A stretch of DNA of 57,882 nt, taken from the NCBI GenBank assembly GCA_016183775.1, contig JACPDY010000022.1, forward strand, positions 1 through 57,882. The letters are read 5' to 3'. The notes under the pieces are model-generated. The model worked only from the letters and a program-made list of their open reading frames with translations, was not told the DNA's origin and did not search any database. Position numbers and translations under genes: made by a program. The DNA comes from Bacteroidota bacterium. GTDB taxonomy: Bacteria; Bacteroidota; Bacteroidia; JABDFU01. Each line of letters starts with the position of its first letter. Within the stretch, counting starts at the first letter, position 1. Below, piece by piece: positions 46,878-56,241 of this stretch.

Positions 46878-49667
46878 TCACGGTGCGGTGAGGTTAACAT
46901 TTACGCTGCACCCGCTCTTGTCTGTCACTTTTACGTTATATGCTCCCGGACACAGCCCATTCCGGTACCGTTTGTCGTACCCATCGGGCCATTGGTAGCT
47001 GTAGGGCTCTGTTCCATCTTTGCCGGTTACCATTATCCATTCTTTGCAGCCGTTCGTTTTGCAATCGGGACAATTGGAAGTACCTTTTACAAATTGGGCA
47101 TTTAAGTTACATGTTGAGCAAAGCGATATAACTACATTAATAAGCTTCTCCGCGCTATCGCAAGCTGTTTTGGCCTTGAGGGTTACTGTATAAGTGCCGG
47201 GCGATGGGTATACAATACCGGTGGGATTTTGCGCAGTTGAATTTGAAGGGGTGGCTCCGGGGAAACTCCATAAATAACTTGCCGTGTTACTTTCGCAGCT
47301 AACGGAAAAATTACCGGTAAAATTCAATGGCGTATTATTGCACAGGCTGCCGGTGGGCACTGTGGCCGACAAGGCAGTGGTTTTATCAAAGCCACAGCTG
47401 CTTTTATACAACTGCGCTACAAAAGCATCCAAACCTCCTCTATAAACTGTTTGATGCGCGCCCGGTGTAACAGGGTAGGAACCTCCGGTATACCCTGTCA
47501 TATAAACGTAGCAGCCGTGTAGAGCAATACTGCAATATTCATCATCAGACGTTCCAGGTCCTCCCACATAAGAAGAACAGACTATTTTACCATCGGGTTT
47601 GAAATGCGCGACAAAACTATCTTCGGAAATTCCACCGGCCAGATTTTTTTGCCAGGCACAGGAAGTTATAGGGAAATTCAGGCTGTAAGTATCGCCCGAC
47701 ACAAACACATCATTGTTGTCAGGATCCACAACGAGTGATAAACCGTAATCAACGGAGGCTCCCCCTAAATATGTGGCCCATACGCGGAGGCCAGAGGAAG
47801 TAAATTTTACTAGAAAAGCATCTTCCCCACCACCAAGTACATTTTGAAAACCACCTGAAGCAATACCTGTTACACTATTTGTCCGGCCAGACAGATATAT
47901 TATATTTCCGGCTCCATCAACATCTGTGCTATGGCCACTATCATCGCCTGTTCCTCCATAGTAAGTCGCCCAAACTCTATTACCCCCCGGATCGAATTTG
48001 ACTAGGAAGGCATCCGATAGACCACGAAGTACATTCTGGAAGCCACCTGAAGCAATACCTGTTACACTAGCTGTCAGTCCTGCCAGATACACATTGCCGG
48101 TCACATCTATAGCAACACTCCTTCCATCGTCGTATCCGGATCCTCCATAGTATGTAGCCCATATCCTTGCACCCCCCGGATCGAATTTAACTAGAAAAGC
48201 ATCTCCATCACCATCGCCATATAAATTCTGAAAGCCACCCGAAGCAATATTGGTTGAGCCTCTTGTTAAGCCTGCCAGATACACGTTTCCAGCTCCATCA
48301 GCGGTAACGCCATAACCATAATCAAAGCCAATTCCTCCATAGTAAGTTGCCCAAATTCTACTACCCCCCGAATTAAACTTAACCAGAAAGGCATCATAAT
48401 TACCACCAAATACATTCTGAAAGCCACCTGAAGCAATACCAACTATACTACCCGCACCCGCAGATCCTGTAAGATAGGCATTGCCAACTCTATCAACTGC
48501 AACACTATAGCCTGCATCGGCTCCGGCTCCCCCGTAGTAGGTTGCCCAGATTCTACTGCCTCCCGAATTAAACTTGACCAGAAAGGCATCATAACTACCA
48601 CCAAATACATTCTGAAAGCCCAATGAAGTTATTTGGGATGTGCTGCCGGTCTGCCCAGTTACATACACATTGCCAGTTTCGTCAGTGGTAATGTCTGCTC
48701 CCATATCGAAACCTGTTCCACCATAATAAGTAACCCAGGGATCGATGATTAAAGGGTGTTCCGGGCTCCAGGTTCCAAGTTCAAAAGTTACAAGCCCTTC
48801 TCCGACTCTCCCCTTCGGGGAGAGAGTTAAATTGTAGTTAGCTTTTACATCAATAATTTTTCCATTTATGTTTTGGTAAACTTTGGGCAGGGTTTCGGTA
48901 AATTCGTTTACGCCGGTTTTAATTACCAAAGTTCCTTCATGATTTATGCTTATGTGATCGGCACCTTTCCATCGGAACTTTATTTGATGAGGGTCGGCTC
49001 CGGGGTGTACGATGATGTCGTACTTCAACCCTCCCTCTTTTCCTCCAAAGTATTTTATGTCGATACCTTTGTAAATATTGCTTTGTGTTACGCTGTTATA
49101 GGAGTAAACATTTGTTATTCCCTGCGGGCAGTGCGCGTAATAATAATTAGTATATCCTTCGGCCTGCTCATTGCCTGTCGCTTCCGAATACAGGTTGGCT
49201 CTTTCGAAATCCATATCCAGTCGATGAACTTTCAGCAATGCTTTACTTAGTAACTCCTCTTTTAGTTTTTGCTTTTTGTCTTCGGATATTTTTTCGGCCT
49301 TCTCTTTTTCCTCCACTTCCTCTTCTATCCCATGCATCACTTCGGCCATATTGCTTTGCACATAACTTATTCCTGTTTTACGTATGTATACGTCCGCTCC
49401 TTCAGTTGCTCCTTTGAATAATATGTCGGGGCGCAGTTTACCTTTCATATCGGCTATTTGTCCTTTATTGGGGGTAAAGCTCATGCCCGAACCCCGAAGT
49501 GAGTGCGGGTTATCTGTTGCCAGCGGAACGGCTTGTGAATTTTGCGCGCGAAAATCAGTGCTTGCAAAAATAATTAAGACAGTGCTTGTGCAAAATTGGA
49601 TTAACCAATCTGCGCTGAAAGTGCGGAGGTTTGAAAACGCGAGAATAAAACTCTCACCCGATGTCAT
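46878..49667 (-). CDS. Large exported SBBP beta-propeller protein with PKD and SprB-like C-terminus (copy A)
   Basis: 929 residues from the ATG at 49667; a TTG at 49688, preceded by GGGAGGG, would add seven residues. A membrane/signal segment (about 30-43, IQFCTSTVLIIFAS) precedes FRAQN. Residues about 60-310: GMSFTPNKGQI domain, a Glu/Lys-rich coil (EEEVEEKEKAEK) and beta strands up to HPLIIDPW. Then seven SBBP units of about 60 residues, each opening WATYYGG and containing GNVYL(A/T)G, a likely seven-bladed propeller. Then a PKD-like domain and a Cys-rich SprB-like repeat ending SGCSVNVNLTAP. No T9SS C-terminal domain is seen after it. Paralogue of the gene at 52727. Surface adhesion is a guess. 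Confidence 0.85.
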   Translation of the reverse strand: MTSGESFILAFSNLRTFSADWLIQFCTSTVLIIFASTDFRAQNSQAVPLATDNPHSLRGSGMSFTPNKGQIADMKGKLRPDILFKGATEGADVYIRKTGISYVQSNMAEVMHGIEEEVEEKEKAEKISEDKKQKLKEELLSKALLKVHRLDMDFERANLYSEATGNEQAEGYTNYYYAHCPQGITNVYSYNSVTQSNIYKGIDIKYFGGKEGGLKYDIIVHPGADPHQIKFRWKGADHISINHEGTLVIKTGVNEFTETLPKVYQNINGKIIDVKANYNLTLSPKGRVGEGLVTFELGTWSPEHPLIIDPWVTYYGGTGFDMGADITTDETGNVYVTGQTGSTSQITSLGFQNVFGGSYDAFLVKFNSGGSRIWATYYGGAGADAGYSVAVDRVGNAYLTGSAGAGSIVGIASGGFQNVFGGNYDAFLVKFNSGGSRIWATYYGGIGFDYGYGVTADGAGNVYLAGLTRGSTNIASGGFQNLYGDGDGDAFLVKFDPGGARIWATYYGGSGYDDGRSVAIDVTGNVYLAGLTASVTGIASGGFQNVLRGLSDAFLVKFDPGGNRVWATYYGGTGDDSGHSTDVDGAGNIIYLSGRTNSVTGIASGGFQNVLGGGEDAFLVKFTSSGLRVWATYLGGASVDYGLSLVVDPDNNDVFVSGDTYSLNFPITSCAWQKNLAGGISEDSFVAHFKPDGKIVCSSYVGGPGTSDDEYCSIALHGCYVYMTGYTGGSYPVTPGAHQTVYRGGLDAFVAQLYKSSCGFDKTTALSATVPTGSLCNNTPLNFTGNFSVSCESNTASYLWSFPGATPSNSTAQNPTGIVYPSPGTYTVTLKAKTACDSAEKLINVVISLCSTCNLNAQFVKGTSNCPDCKTNGCKEWIMVTGKDGTEPYSYQWPDGYDKRYRNGLCPGAYNVKVTDKSGCSVNVNLTAP
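47700..48760 (-). repeat. In-gene DNA repeats of the SBBP propeller units
   Basis: The blade-coding units are near copies at DNA level. Phrases such as tacattctgaaagccacctg and ccatagtaagt.gccca recur about every 180 nt, strongest between 47800 and 48620. Slippage or recombination could change blade number. Confidence 0.75.
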
Positions 49668-49710
49668 GAAAAATATTTGACGTTTCAATATAACCCTCCC
49701 ATTTTAAACA
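49500..49710 (-). repeat. 5' block shared with the SBBP gene copy B
   Basis: This stretch is nearly identical to 55445-55664: the first 50 or so codons of the gene plus about 22 nt of noncoding leader. The identity continues up to a few bases short of the stop codon of the gene upstream in each case, then ends. Confidence 0.8.
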
Positions 49711-49715
49711 GTTGC

Positions 49716-52658
49716 TTAGTGTTGTATAATAATCATTTTCCGCATATCGCCTGCAAGTTCATCAATCAGTTTTAGGATATACATCCCCGATTGGACATTG
49801 GTTAAGTTAAGGGTAGATTTGCCGTCGATAATATCGCCGTTGCATAACACTTTACCATCGATAGTGAACACTTCATATTTAGCGTTTTGACCAACATCTT
49901 TCATTGTTAACTCACATATACCTGTCGATGGATTCGGGAACACGTTGAACAATGACAAATTATTATTCGTAATCTTCGAAATAGATGTAACGGCATCCGT
50001 AGTAATGGTGACTGTGTCTGAAATAACGTTAACTCCACAATTACTTGTGGTAATGCAACGATATAAGTGAGTACCAACAGAAAGACCATTAATCACTAAG
50101 TTTTCCGTTGCCTGAGTATTGTTATAAGCTGCTCCTGTAGGAATGTTGTCGTCCACGTCAATCCATGTTCCGGATAGCTGGTATTGCCATTTGTACGTAG
50201 CAACGTTGGTTGCTTCGACAGAAACATAAGCTTTGGCGCCAACTGGAATACTAGACGATACCGGTTGTGTAATAATTGATGGAGGCGCATTAATTTTTGC
50301 TATCACATCCACTCTTGCACTCGTGTTTCCAAATACGGTTTGGCTAACATAATAATGTTGGTTATTTACTAAAACAGTAGCTAAATTGGTATACTGGTTT
50401 CCATTGGTTAACGAATCCCACCATTTAATTTCAGTTCCGTTTGCCATTAAATCGGCAATAGTGGCTCCTGTGCATAGGTATTGTTTAAAACTGGCTGTAG
50501 GTAATCCAATACGATGAAAGACGTTCATGTTTTTATCATACGCAACAGTATAAGTTGATGTTCCTTGGACTTCTTTTAAATTAAAGCAGCCTGAAGCTAT
50601 TTGCGATGATTTAATTGTTGAAACAAACACATTTGTACTGGTATTCACTTCAACCAATCCGCGGTTATTTACAATATTAATGTTCCCTGATAGACAAAAA
50701 AGTCTCACATTGTCCGAATTGCTAATAGACAGCGGAAGTGCCTGGCCATCGGAAGCGTTGGCTTCCGACTTTAAATAGTATATTTCAACATCGGATGAAT
50801 TTTTAATCTCGAATTGTATAGTGCTGTAAATTCTTTCTGAATTATATGCATAGAAACGAATTGGTTCTTTTGTATTATCAATTTTGACGGCTCTGTAATT
50901 CGCATTTCCCGTAATTTTTTTTATTGCATTATTTTCGGCAGTAAAGCCGTAAAAATGACCTCCTGCAGTGCTGCCTGAAAGTTTTAACAAATGATGATCT
51001 ATCGATCCAATAGTTGTAGAAGAAAGGGTGGCGCCAATCATTACGTCCCGAATCATTGAATTACGGCCTGCTAACCAGGTAATACGACTCATATCCTGGT
51101 ATATATCGGGGTCTGTTTCGAGCATAAGAAACGACATACTTGTTGTAGCACCTGCATCGGCAACTGTAGTAATCATTGTTTTGTTTGTTGGAGAATTCCA
51201 AGAACTGGTAACAGGTCTAATTACAGTGTAGGTTTTCCCTGCACCTAACAATTGGGTATTGCTTCCTAAAACAAGGGGTTGGCTAATGTAGTATGTTCCT
51301 TTAGGTAGAAAAACTTTATTGTAAGAGTTTATCACATCTTGTAATTTCTGATAATCGTCGGAAGCATCATTAGCTTTAATAACTCCACCAAAAGCAGCCA
51401 TCTTTGCAACATCATTTACAACATCAATAAAATCGGGATCATTTGCATTCTCAATTGATATAAAATCAGATGAATCCCAGACAATGTGCTTACCGGTGAT
51501 TGTGGCAGCTACCGGTTGGGGCACATTATCTGTTTTCGCCAGGTGGTAGGTATTGGCTCCTATGGTTTGTCCGTCAATCAGGCAGGCTCCATTTGTACCG
51601 GTATACCGATAATCTAAAACCTGGGTCCAATTAATCGGAATTAATGCTGATCCTGTACTGCCGGAAACAATGAAATTACATTTTTTAAAATACACATTTT
51701 TGATGTACAGATTATTTGCCGGAACAGGAAGTGCGTATGATGCGGTTGATCCGGTATATTCAATAATTCCATCGACAAGACTAATACCACCAGCTGTTGG
51801 CCATGATGTGATAACCGGGTCGGTGTTTGCTTTTTTAAAACTGAAGCCGGTTATTAGTATTGGGCGTTGAGTTCTTTGCGAGGGATTAATTCTGATTATT
51901 TCGGCAGTCTGATCAGTACAGGTTATACCAACCAATGTAACAAACCTCGATTCATCATCATAAAGATCCCATGCATGCTGTCCCCCAATCACCTCCACAT
52001 TGTATGTTCCTCCTCCCTGGCCAGGAGCACCTAAAAACCCTGAGTAAGCATTAGTTGCTGTAACTTTAACATCTTCAATGGTTGATCCCTGTGCTCCTAC
52101 GAAATCAAGTCCAACCGCCCCTGTGTTTGTGCTGCCATTCAAATCTAAGTCAATGTTTCTGAACACCAAATTAAACGCAATATTCGATCGATATATATTA
52201 TCGGATTTAGAATAAGCGCTAATTAAAAACATTGGTTTGGGATTTGCAGGATCGTTGAAACCACTTGAATTCGCTTTTAAAGTAATCGTTGGACGCGGAT
52301 TAGCTCCAACAATATAAACGGGCTCTCTTCTATCAGTAGTGTAGTCATTCACATTCGTATTCCATGTCATTGGCATTAAGCCTTCAATGGTGCTGTTAAT
52401 GATGTAATTGCCGGATGGGAAGTAACAAACAAGCTTGTTTGCTTGTGCATCACTTACTGCCGTTTGAATTGCAGCGGTAGCTATAGTGATATCTGTATTG
52501 TGTACATCGTATAAACTCACGTCCAAATATCCTTTTTTGTAAAAGGCATTTGCACTTATTCCTGCGGGCAAAGTAGCATAAGAGTATAAACACGCAGAGA
52601 CGAATAATAAAACGACAAATTTAAATTTGTGAATCATTGAATTAGATAGAGTTTCCAT
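49716..52658 (-). CDS. Secreted right-handed beta-helix (pectate-lyase-like) protein with T9SS domain
   Basis: 980 residues from the ATG at 52658 (alternatives at 52700 and 52637). Signal peptide ends near ACLYSYA. Two parallel beta-helix regions: the first (about 35-350) opens with YDVHNTDITIATAAIQTAVSDA and YFPSGNYII; the second (about 430-720) with DASDDYQKLQDVINSYNKVFLPKGTYYI, both classic starts of pectate_lyase_3/GH28-type helices. An Ig-like domain follows (about 800-890) and then a T9SS C-terminal domain (FNVFPNPSTG...KMIIIQH). It probably binds or cuts a polysaccharide at the surface. Catalytic residues cannot be assigned by eye. It sits between the two SBBP paralogues, 27-48 nt from copy A. 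Confidence 0.85.
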   Translation of the reverse strand: METLSNSMIHKFKFVVLLFVSACLYSYATLPAGISANAFYKKGYLDVSLYDVHNTDITIATAAIQTAVSDAQANKLVCYFPSGNYIINSTIEGLMPMTWNTNVNDYTTDRREPVYIVGANPRPTITLKANSSGFNDPANPKPMFLISAYSKSDNIYRSNIAFNLVFRNIDLDLNGSTNTGAVGLDFVGAQGSTIEDVKVTATNAYSGFLGAPGQGGGTYNVEVIGGQHAWDLYDDESRFVTLVGITCTDQTAEIIRINPSQRTQRPILITGFSFKKANTDPVITSWPTAGGISLVDGIIEYTGSTASYALPVPANNLYIKNVYFKKCNFIVSGSTGSALIPINWTQVLDYRYTGTNGACLIDGQTIGANTYHLAKTDNVPQPVAATITGKHIVWDSSDFISIENANDPDFIDVVNDVAKMAAFGGVIKANDASDDYQKLQDVINSYNKVFLPKGTYYISQPLVLGSNTQLLGAGKTYTVIRPVTSSWNSPTNKTMITTVADAGATTSMSFLMLETDPDIYQDMSRITWLAGRNSMIRDVMIGATLSSTTIGSIDHHLLKLSGSTAGGHFYGFTAENNAIKKITGNANYRAVKIDNTKEPIRFYAYNSERIYSTIQFEIKNSSDVEIYYLKSEANASDGQALPLSISNSDNVRLFCLSGNINIVNNRGLVEVNTSTNVFVSTIKSSQIASGCFNLKEVQGTSTYTVAYDKNMNVFHRIGLPTASFKQYLCTGATIADLMANGTEIKWWDSLTNGNQYTNLATVLVNNQHYYVSQTVFGNTSARVDVIAKINAPPSIITQPVSSSIPVGAKAYVSVEATNVATYKWQYQLSGTWIDVDDNIPTGAAYNNTQATENLVINGLSVGTHLYRCITTSNCGVNVISDTVTITTDAVTSISKITNNNLSLFNVFPNPSTGICELTMKDVGQNAKYEVFTIDGKVLCNGDIIDGKSTLNLTNVQSGMYILKLIDELAGDMRKMIIIQH

Positions 52659-52726
52659 AGGTTTTGTTTTAATTAGGTTTTGTTTTTTTATAGTTGCCAT
52701 GTTGTTGTTTTCATTGATGCGGTTTA

Positions 52727-55621
52727 TCAGGGTGAGGTTAAGTTAAGGTTTACACTGCACCCGTTTTTATCAGTAACTTTTACATTGTATGCTCCCGGGC
52801 AAAGCCCGTTCCTGTATCGTTTGTTATACCCGTCGGGCCATTGGTAGCTGTAAGGTTCAGTACCATCTTTGCCGGTTACCATGAGCCATTCTTTGCAGCC
52901 GCAATTTACGCAGTTGGCAGTGCCTTTAGTGAATAGAGTGCTTAAGTTGCAATTGCTGCAGGGGGCACTTACTGTAAATTGTTTTGTTATGCTGTCTTTT
53001 TTGCAGAGCGTAGTTAGCACCAATTTAACGCTGTAAGTACCTGGACTGTTATAGCTTACAACAGGATTTATTTCAGTTGATGAAACTGGAATACCGCCTT
53101 GAAATATCCATTGGTATTTATAACCTGCAGTATCGCATGATGAGGCAATGGATGGAGTTAATGTTAAAGGACAATTACCCGTGCCAACAAAATCAACTCC
53201 AAGTGTTTTTCCCTCACAGATGTTAATGCAGAGCTGAACCACAAAGGCATCCCAGGCACCTCCGCCATAAATGGTTTGTGCAACCCCGGCTGTTACCGGG
53301 TAGCTTCCATCGGTCATTCCGGCTATGTATAGTGAGTTATCAAAAATAGCTATCATCCCATGAGAAGTTTCGAGTTCATCTTCCCCGGTTCCTCCCACAT
53401 AAGTAGCACAAAGTTTTTCCCCAATGGGGCTATATTTCACTATTGTTTGGTCTTCCACCGGACGACTAGGGCCGTTAGTGTTTATAGCGGAACCTCCGTT
53501 AAAAACAGGTTGCCACGAGCAAGCGTCAATAAGGGTACCCGAAGCTACATCTTCGCCTTCAAAAAGTGCATAAATATAATTATCAGCGTCGCAAGCAATA
53601 CTCCCATATTGAAAATTTGCTCCTCCTCCACAATAAGTTGCCCAAAGTCTTGCCCCTATAGGACTAAACTTTGCAACGAAGACATCTCCTCCTGTCGGAA
53701 TAGCCTGCTGTACAATATTGGATGCTACTGCTCCAACAGGGAACGATACGCCGGGATTCCCAATAATCGCCACATTGCCATCATTATCAGTAATTATTCC
53801 ATGGCTAAAATCGGATCCGCTTCCCCCGAAAAAAGTAGCCCAAAGTCTTGATCCGATTGGGCTAAATTTTGCAACAAAAAGATCAGTCATTCCTCCTCCA
53901 AAAGACGCTTGTTGCACTATATTTGTTCCAAATGCACCCGCCGGAAAACTTCCACCATATGTATCCCCTGTAATCAACACATTATCTGACTTGTCAACAT
54001 CAAGAATAACATCACTTTCAACTTTATTTCCACCAAAAAAAGTAGCCCAAAGCCTTGATCCAGCGGGACTAAATTTTACAACGAAACCATCCAAAGCTCC
54101 CCCAAAAACAGCTTGCTGCACTACGTTTGCCCCCACAGAAGCTATCGGAAAACTTCCACCATATGTTTCCCCTGCAATCAGAATATTGCCGGAATTATCC
54201 GTTTGGATAGATGTGGCATTTTCACTTTTGTCACCTCCGTAAAAGGTGGCAAAAAATCTTGATCCAGCGGGAGTCAATTTGACAACAAAAGCGTCCATAG
54301 CTCCTCCAAAAAGCAATTGTTGAACTATATTTGCTCCAGTAGCCCCTAACGGAAACGACCCGCCCTGTGTATATCCGGCAATCAGCACATTGCCGGCATT
54401 ATCAGTAGCGACAGAGCTGGAGCCATCGTTTTTATCACCTCCGTAGAAGGTGGCCCAAAGTCTGCCACCAGCAGCATTAAACTTAACTGTGAATGTATCC
54501 CAAAGTCCTCCAAAAGTTGTTTGTGCTACTGAGCCAGGACCAACCGGAAACGCTACATCATTTGAACGTCCTGAAATCAACACATTTCCGGTATCGTCGG
54601 TGGTGATGCCCTCAACGTACTCCGATATATTCCCTCCGTAATAGGTTGCCCAGGGATCAATAATCAATGGGAAATTGTGATCATATGTTTCGAGCCTGAA
54701 AGTCACTTCGTAATTACATGATTTAATAACTGAAACGTGAGTGTGGTTGATGTTTGTTCTGAAACCTGATGTTTCATTTCTCTTATTTAACTTATACTCC
54801 GCTTTTATATCCACAATTTTCCCATTTATATTCTGGTATACTTTGGGCATGTATTCGGTTATCGTGTTCAGTTCCGTTTTTATGATCAGCCGGCCTGACT
54901 CATCTATGTGTATGCTTTCGGCACCTTTGTAGCTTAGTTTTATCTGGGATGGATCGGCATGAGGGTGTACCACAAAGTCGTATTCAAGGCCGTTTTGTTT
55001 GTTCCCAAAATACTTTACATCAATGCCTTTGTAAATGTTTTTTTGTGTTACTGTATTATACGAATAAACATTGGTAATTCCCTGCGGACAATGACCGTAG
55101 TAGTAATTTGTATATCCTTCAACCTGCTCATACATTTCTATTTCCGTTAGTTGATTTATGTTAACAAAATCCACGTCTAACCGGTGTATTTGTATTTGCG
55201 CTTGCATTTCAAGCTCCTGTTTCAGCTTTTCCACTTCATGTTGTTGCAGTTGTCCGTTGTGCTCTTTTTCCTCCACTTCTTCCTCAATTTCGTGCATCAC
55301 TTGGTTCATGTCGCTTAGCACGTAGCTTATACCTGTTTTGCGAAGGTATATGTCGGCTCCGGGTGTTTCACCCTTATACAATACATCGGGGCAGGGCTTG
55401 CCGTTCATGTCGGCTATTTGTCCTTTGTTAGGGGTAAAGCTCATGCCCGAGCCGCGGAGCGAGTTGGCGGTTGCCAGCGGAAGGGCTTGGGGATTTTGCG
55501 CGCGAAAATAAGTGCTTCCAAAAATAATTAAGATCGCGCTTGTGCAAAATTGGATTAACCACTCTGCGCTGAAAGTGCGGAGGTTTGAAAACGCGAGAAT
55601 AAAATTCTCACCCGATGTCAT
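52727..55621 (-). CDS. Large exported SBBP beta-propeller protein with PKD and SprB-like C-terminus (copy B)
   Basis: 964 residues from the ATG at 55621 (TTG at 55642 possible, as in copy A). Same layout as copy A: membrane/signal segment ending FRAQN, GMSFTPNKGQI domain, Glu-rich coil, then seven propeller units opening WATF(F/Y)GG with GNVLI(A/S)G, PKD-like domain and the SprB-like end SGCSVNLNLTSP-type (here NGCSVNLNLTSP). The two copies are close at both ends and diverge in the middle. Copy B has an extra stretch (KRNETSGFRTNINHTHVSV) where copy A has a short palindrome-encoded segment. No T9SS C-terminal domain is seen, so the export route is uncertain. Confidence 0.85.
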   Translation of the reverse strand: MTSGENFILAFSNLRTFSAEWLIQFCTSAILIIFGSTYFRAQNPQALPLATANSLRGSGMSFTPNKGQIADMNGKPCPDVLYKGETPGADIYLRKTGISYVLSDMNQVMHEIEEEVEEKEHNGQLQQHEVEKLKQELEMQAQIQIHRLDVDFVNINQLTEIEMYEQVEGYTNYYYGHCPQGITNVYSYNTVTQKNIYKGIDVKYFGNKQNGLEYDFVVHPHADPSQIKLSYKGAESIHIDESGRLIIKTELNTITEYMPKVYQNINGKIVDIKAEYKLNKRNETSGFRTNINHTHVSVIKSCNYEVTFRLETYDHNFPLIIDPWATYYGGNISEYVEGITTDDTGNVLISGRSNDVAFPVGPGSVAQTTFGGLWDTFTVKFNAAGGRLWATFYGGDKNDGSSSVATDNAGNVLIAGYTQGGSFPLGATGANIVQQLLFGGAMDAFVVKLTPAGSRFFATFYGGDKSENATSIQTDNSGNILIAGETYGGSFPIASVGANVVQQAVFGGALDGFVVKFSPAGSRLWATFFGGNKVESDVILDVDKSDNVLITGDTYGGSFPAGAFGTNIVQQASFGGGMTDLFVAKFSPIGSRLWATFFGGSGSDFSHGIITDNDGNVAIIGNPGVSFPVGAVASNIVQQAIPTGGDVFVAKFSPIGARLWATYCGGGANFQYGSIACDADNYIYALFEGEDVASGTLIDACSWQPVFNGGSAINTNGPSRPVEDQTIVKYSPIGEKLCATYVGGTGEDELETSHGMIAIFDNSLYIAGMTDGSYPVTAGVAQTIYGGGAWDAFVVQLCINICEGKTLGVDFVGTGNCPLTLTPSIASSCDTAGYKYQWIFQGGIPVSSTEINPVVSYNSPGTYSVKLVLTTLCKKDSITKQFTVSAPCSNCNLSTLFTKGTANCVNCGCKEWLMVTGKDGTEPYSYQWPDGYNKRYRNGLCPGAYNVKVTDKNGCSVNLNLTSP

Positions 55622-55664
55622 GAAAAATATTTGACGTTTCAATATAACCCTCCCATTTTAAACA
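55445..55664 (-). repeat. 5' block shared with the SBBP gene copy A
   Basis: Counterpart of 49500-49710. Both copies contain GGGAGGG five nt before a TTG and then the ATG 21 nt later. Confidence 0.8.
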
Positions 55665-55669
55665 ACTTC

Positions 55670-56077
55670 TTAGTTTGACCCTTTACTCCTATATGTTTCC
55701 GGAGGGTCCGGAGTTTCTAAGGAGCGCGTATATCTCGATTTGGCCACCAAAGAATTCAAAATATAATTTTCTGTTCTTATATCAAATCGTTCAACATCTA
55801 CTTCCCAACGATAATCATCTTCAAAGGATATAAGTACTCTCCTTCCACTATGCAACTCATTTTTTAACTCTTCAATGTTTAAATCATAAAGCCTATATTC
55901 AGCTGGCAAGGATAGTGTCGCATCTCCAATAATTGGATTATCAGTTATTCTTTTTCCTTTAACTTCTATCCAACGTCCTTGAGTATTTTGCGAATTAATG
56001 AACTGTGATAAACACATTAGAACCAGGAAAATAACCGATCCAGGCAAACGAGTGACAGCTATTGCTTTCGTCTTCAT
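55670..56077 (-). CDS. Short exported protein of unknown function
   Basis: 135 residues. Signal peptide about 1-29 (SVIFLVLMCLSQFINSQ). The mature part (ITDNPIIGDATLSLPAEYRLYDLNIEELKNEL, read in two pieces, then RVLISFEDDYRWEVDVERFD) resembles the propeptide-like front domain of larger secreted Bacteroidota proteins (for example reprolysin-type proteases), but stops after one domain with PDPPETYRSKGSN. It may be a truncated remnant of such a protein or a free-standing small domain. It is first in the minus-strand cluster and 27 nt upstream of the TTG of SBBP copy B. Confidence 0.6.
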   Translation of the reverse strand: MKTKAIAVTRLPGSVIFLVLMCLSQFINSQNTQGRWIEVKGKRITDNPIIGDATLSLPAEYRLYDLNIEELKNELHSGRRVLISFEDDYRWEVDVERFDIRTENYILNSLVAKSRYTRSLETPDPPETYRSKGSN

Positions 56078-56190
56078 AATATCCGGTTTCTAAATTGGTT
56101 GCAGTACAATATTAGGAAATCACATCATGCGCTGCTTACCTATTTTAATATATGTTCAATTGTCCAAAGCTTCAAAAAAACGGGAATTCA

Positions 56191-56222
56191 TTTGTTTTTT
56201 GATGATATGTTTTATATACTTG
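56191..56222 (+). promoter_or_regulatory. Possible promoter for the gene at 56242
   Basis: TTTG (56191-56194), 20-nt spacer and TATACTTG (56215-56222; one mismatch to TAnnTTTG), 19 nt before the ATG. Confidence 0.45.
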
Positions 56223-56241
56223 GATAGATTACGAATAGTCC

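Noticed and set aside
47700-48760. Regularly spaced repeats resembling a CRISPR array
   Set aside because: The period is about 180 nt and the repeats encode propeller blades of one open frame; no cas genes are present.
53360-54242. Plus-strand frames of 163 and 174 codons opposite SBBP copy B
   Set aside because: They arise from the repeated blade sequence; the minus frame is the long, domain-bearing one.
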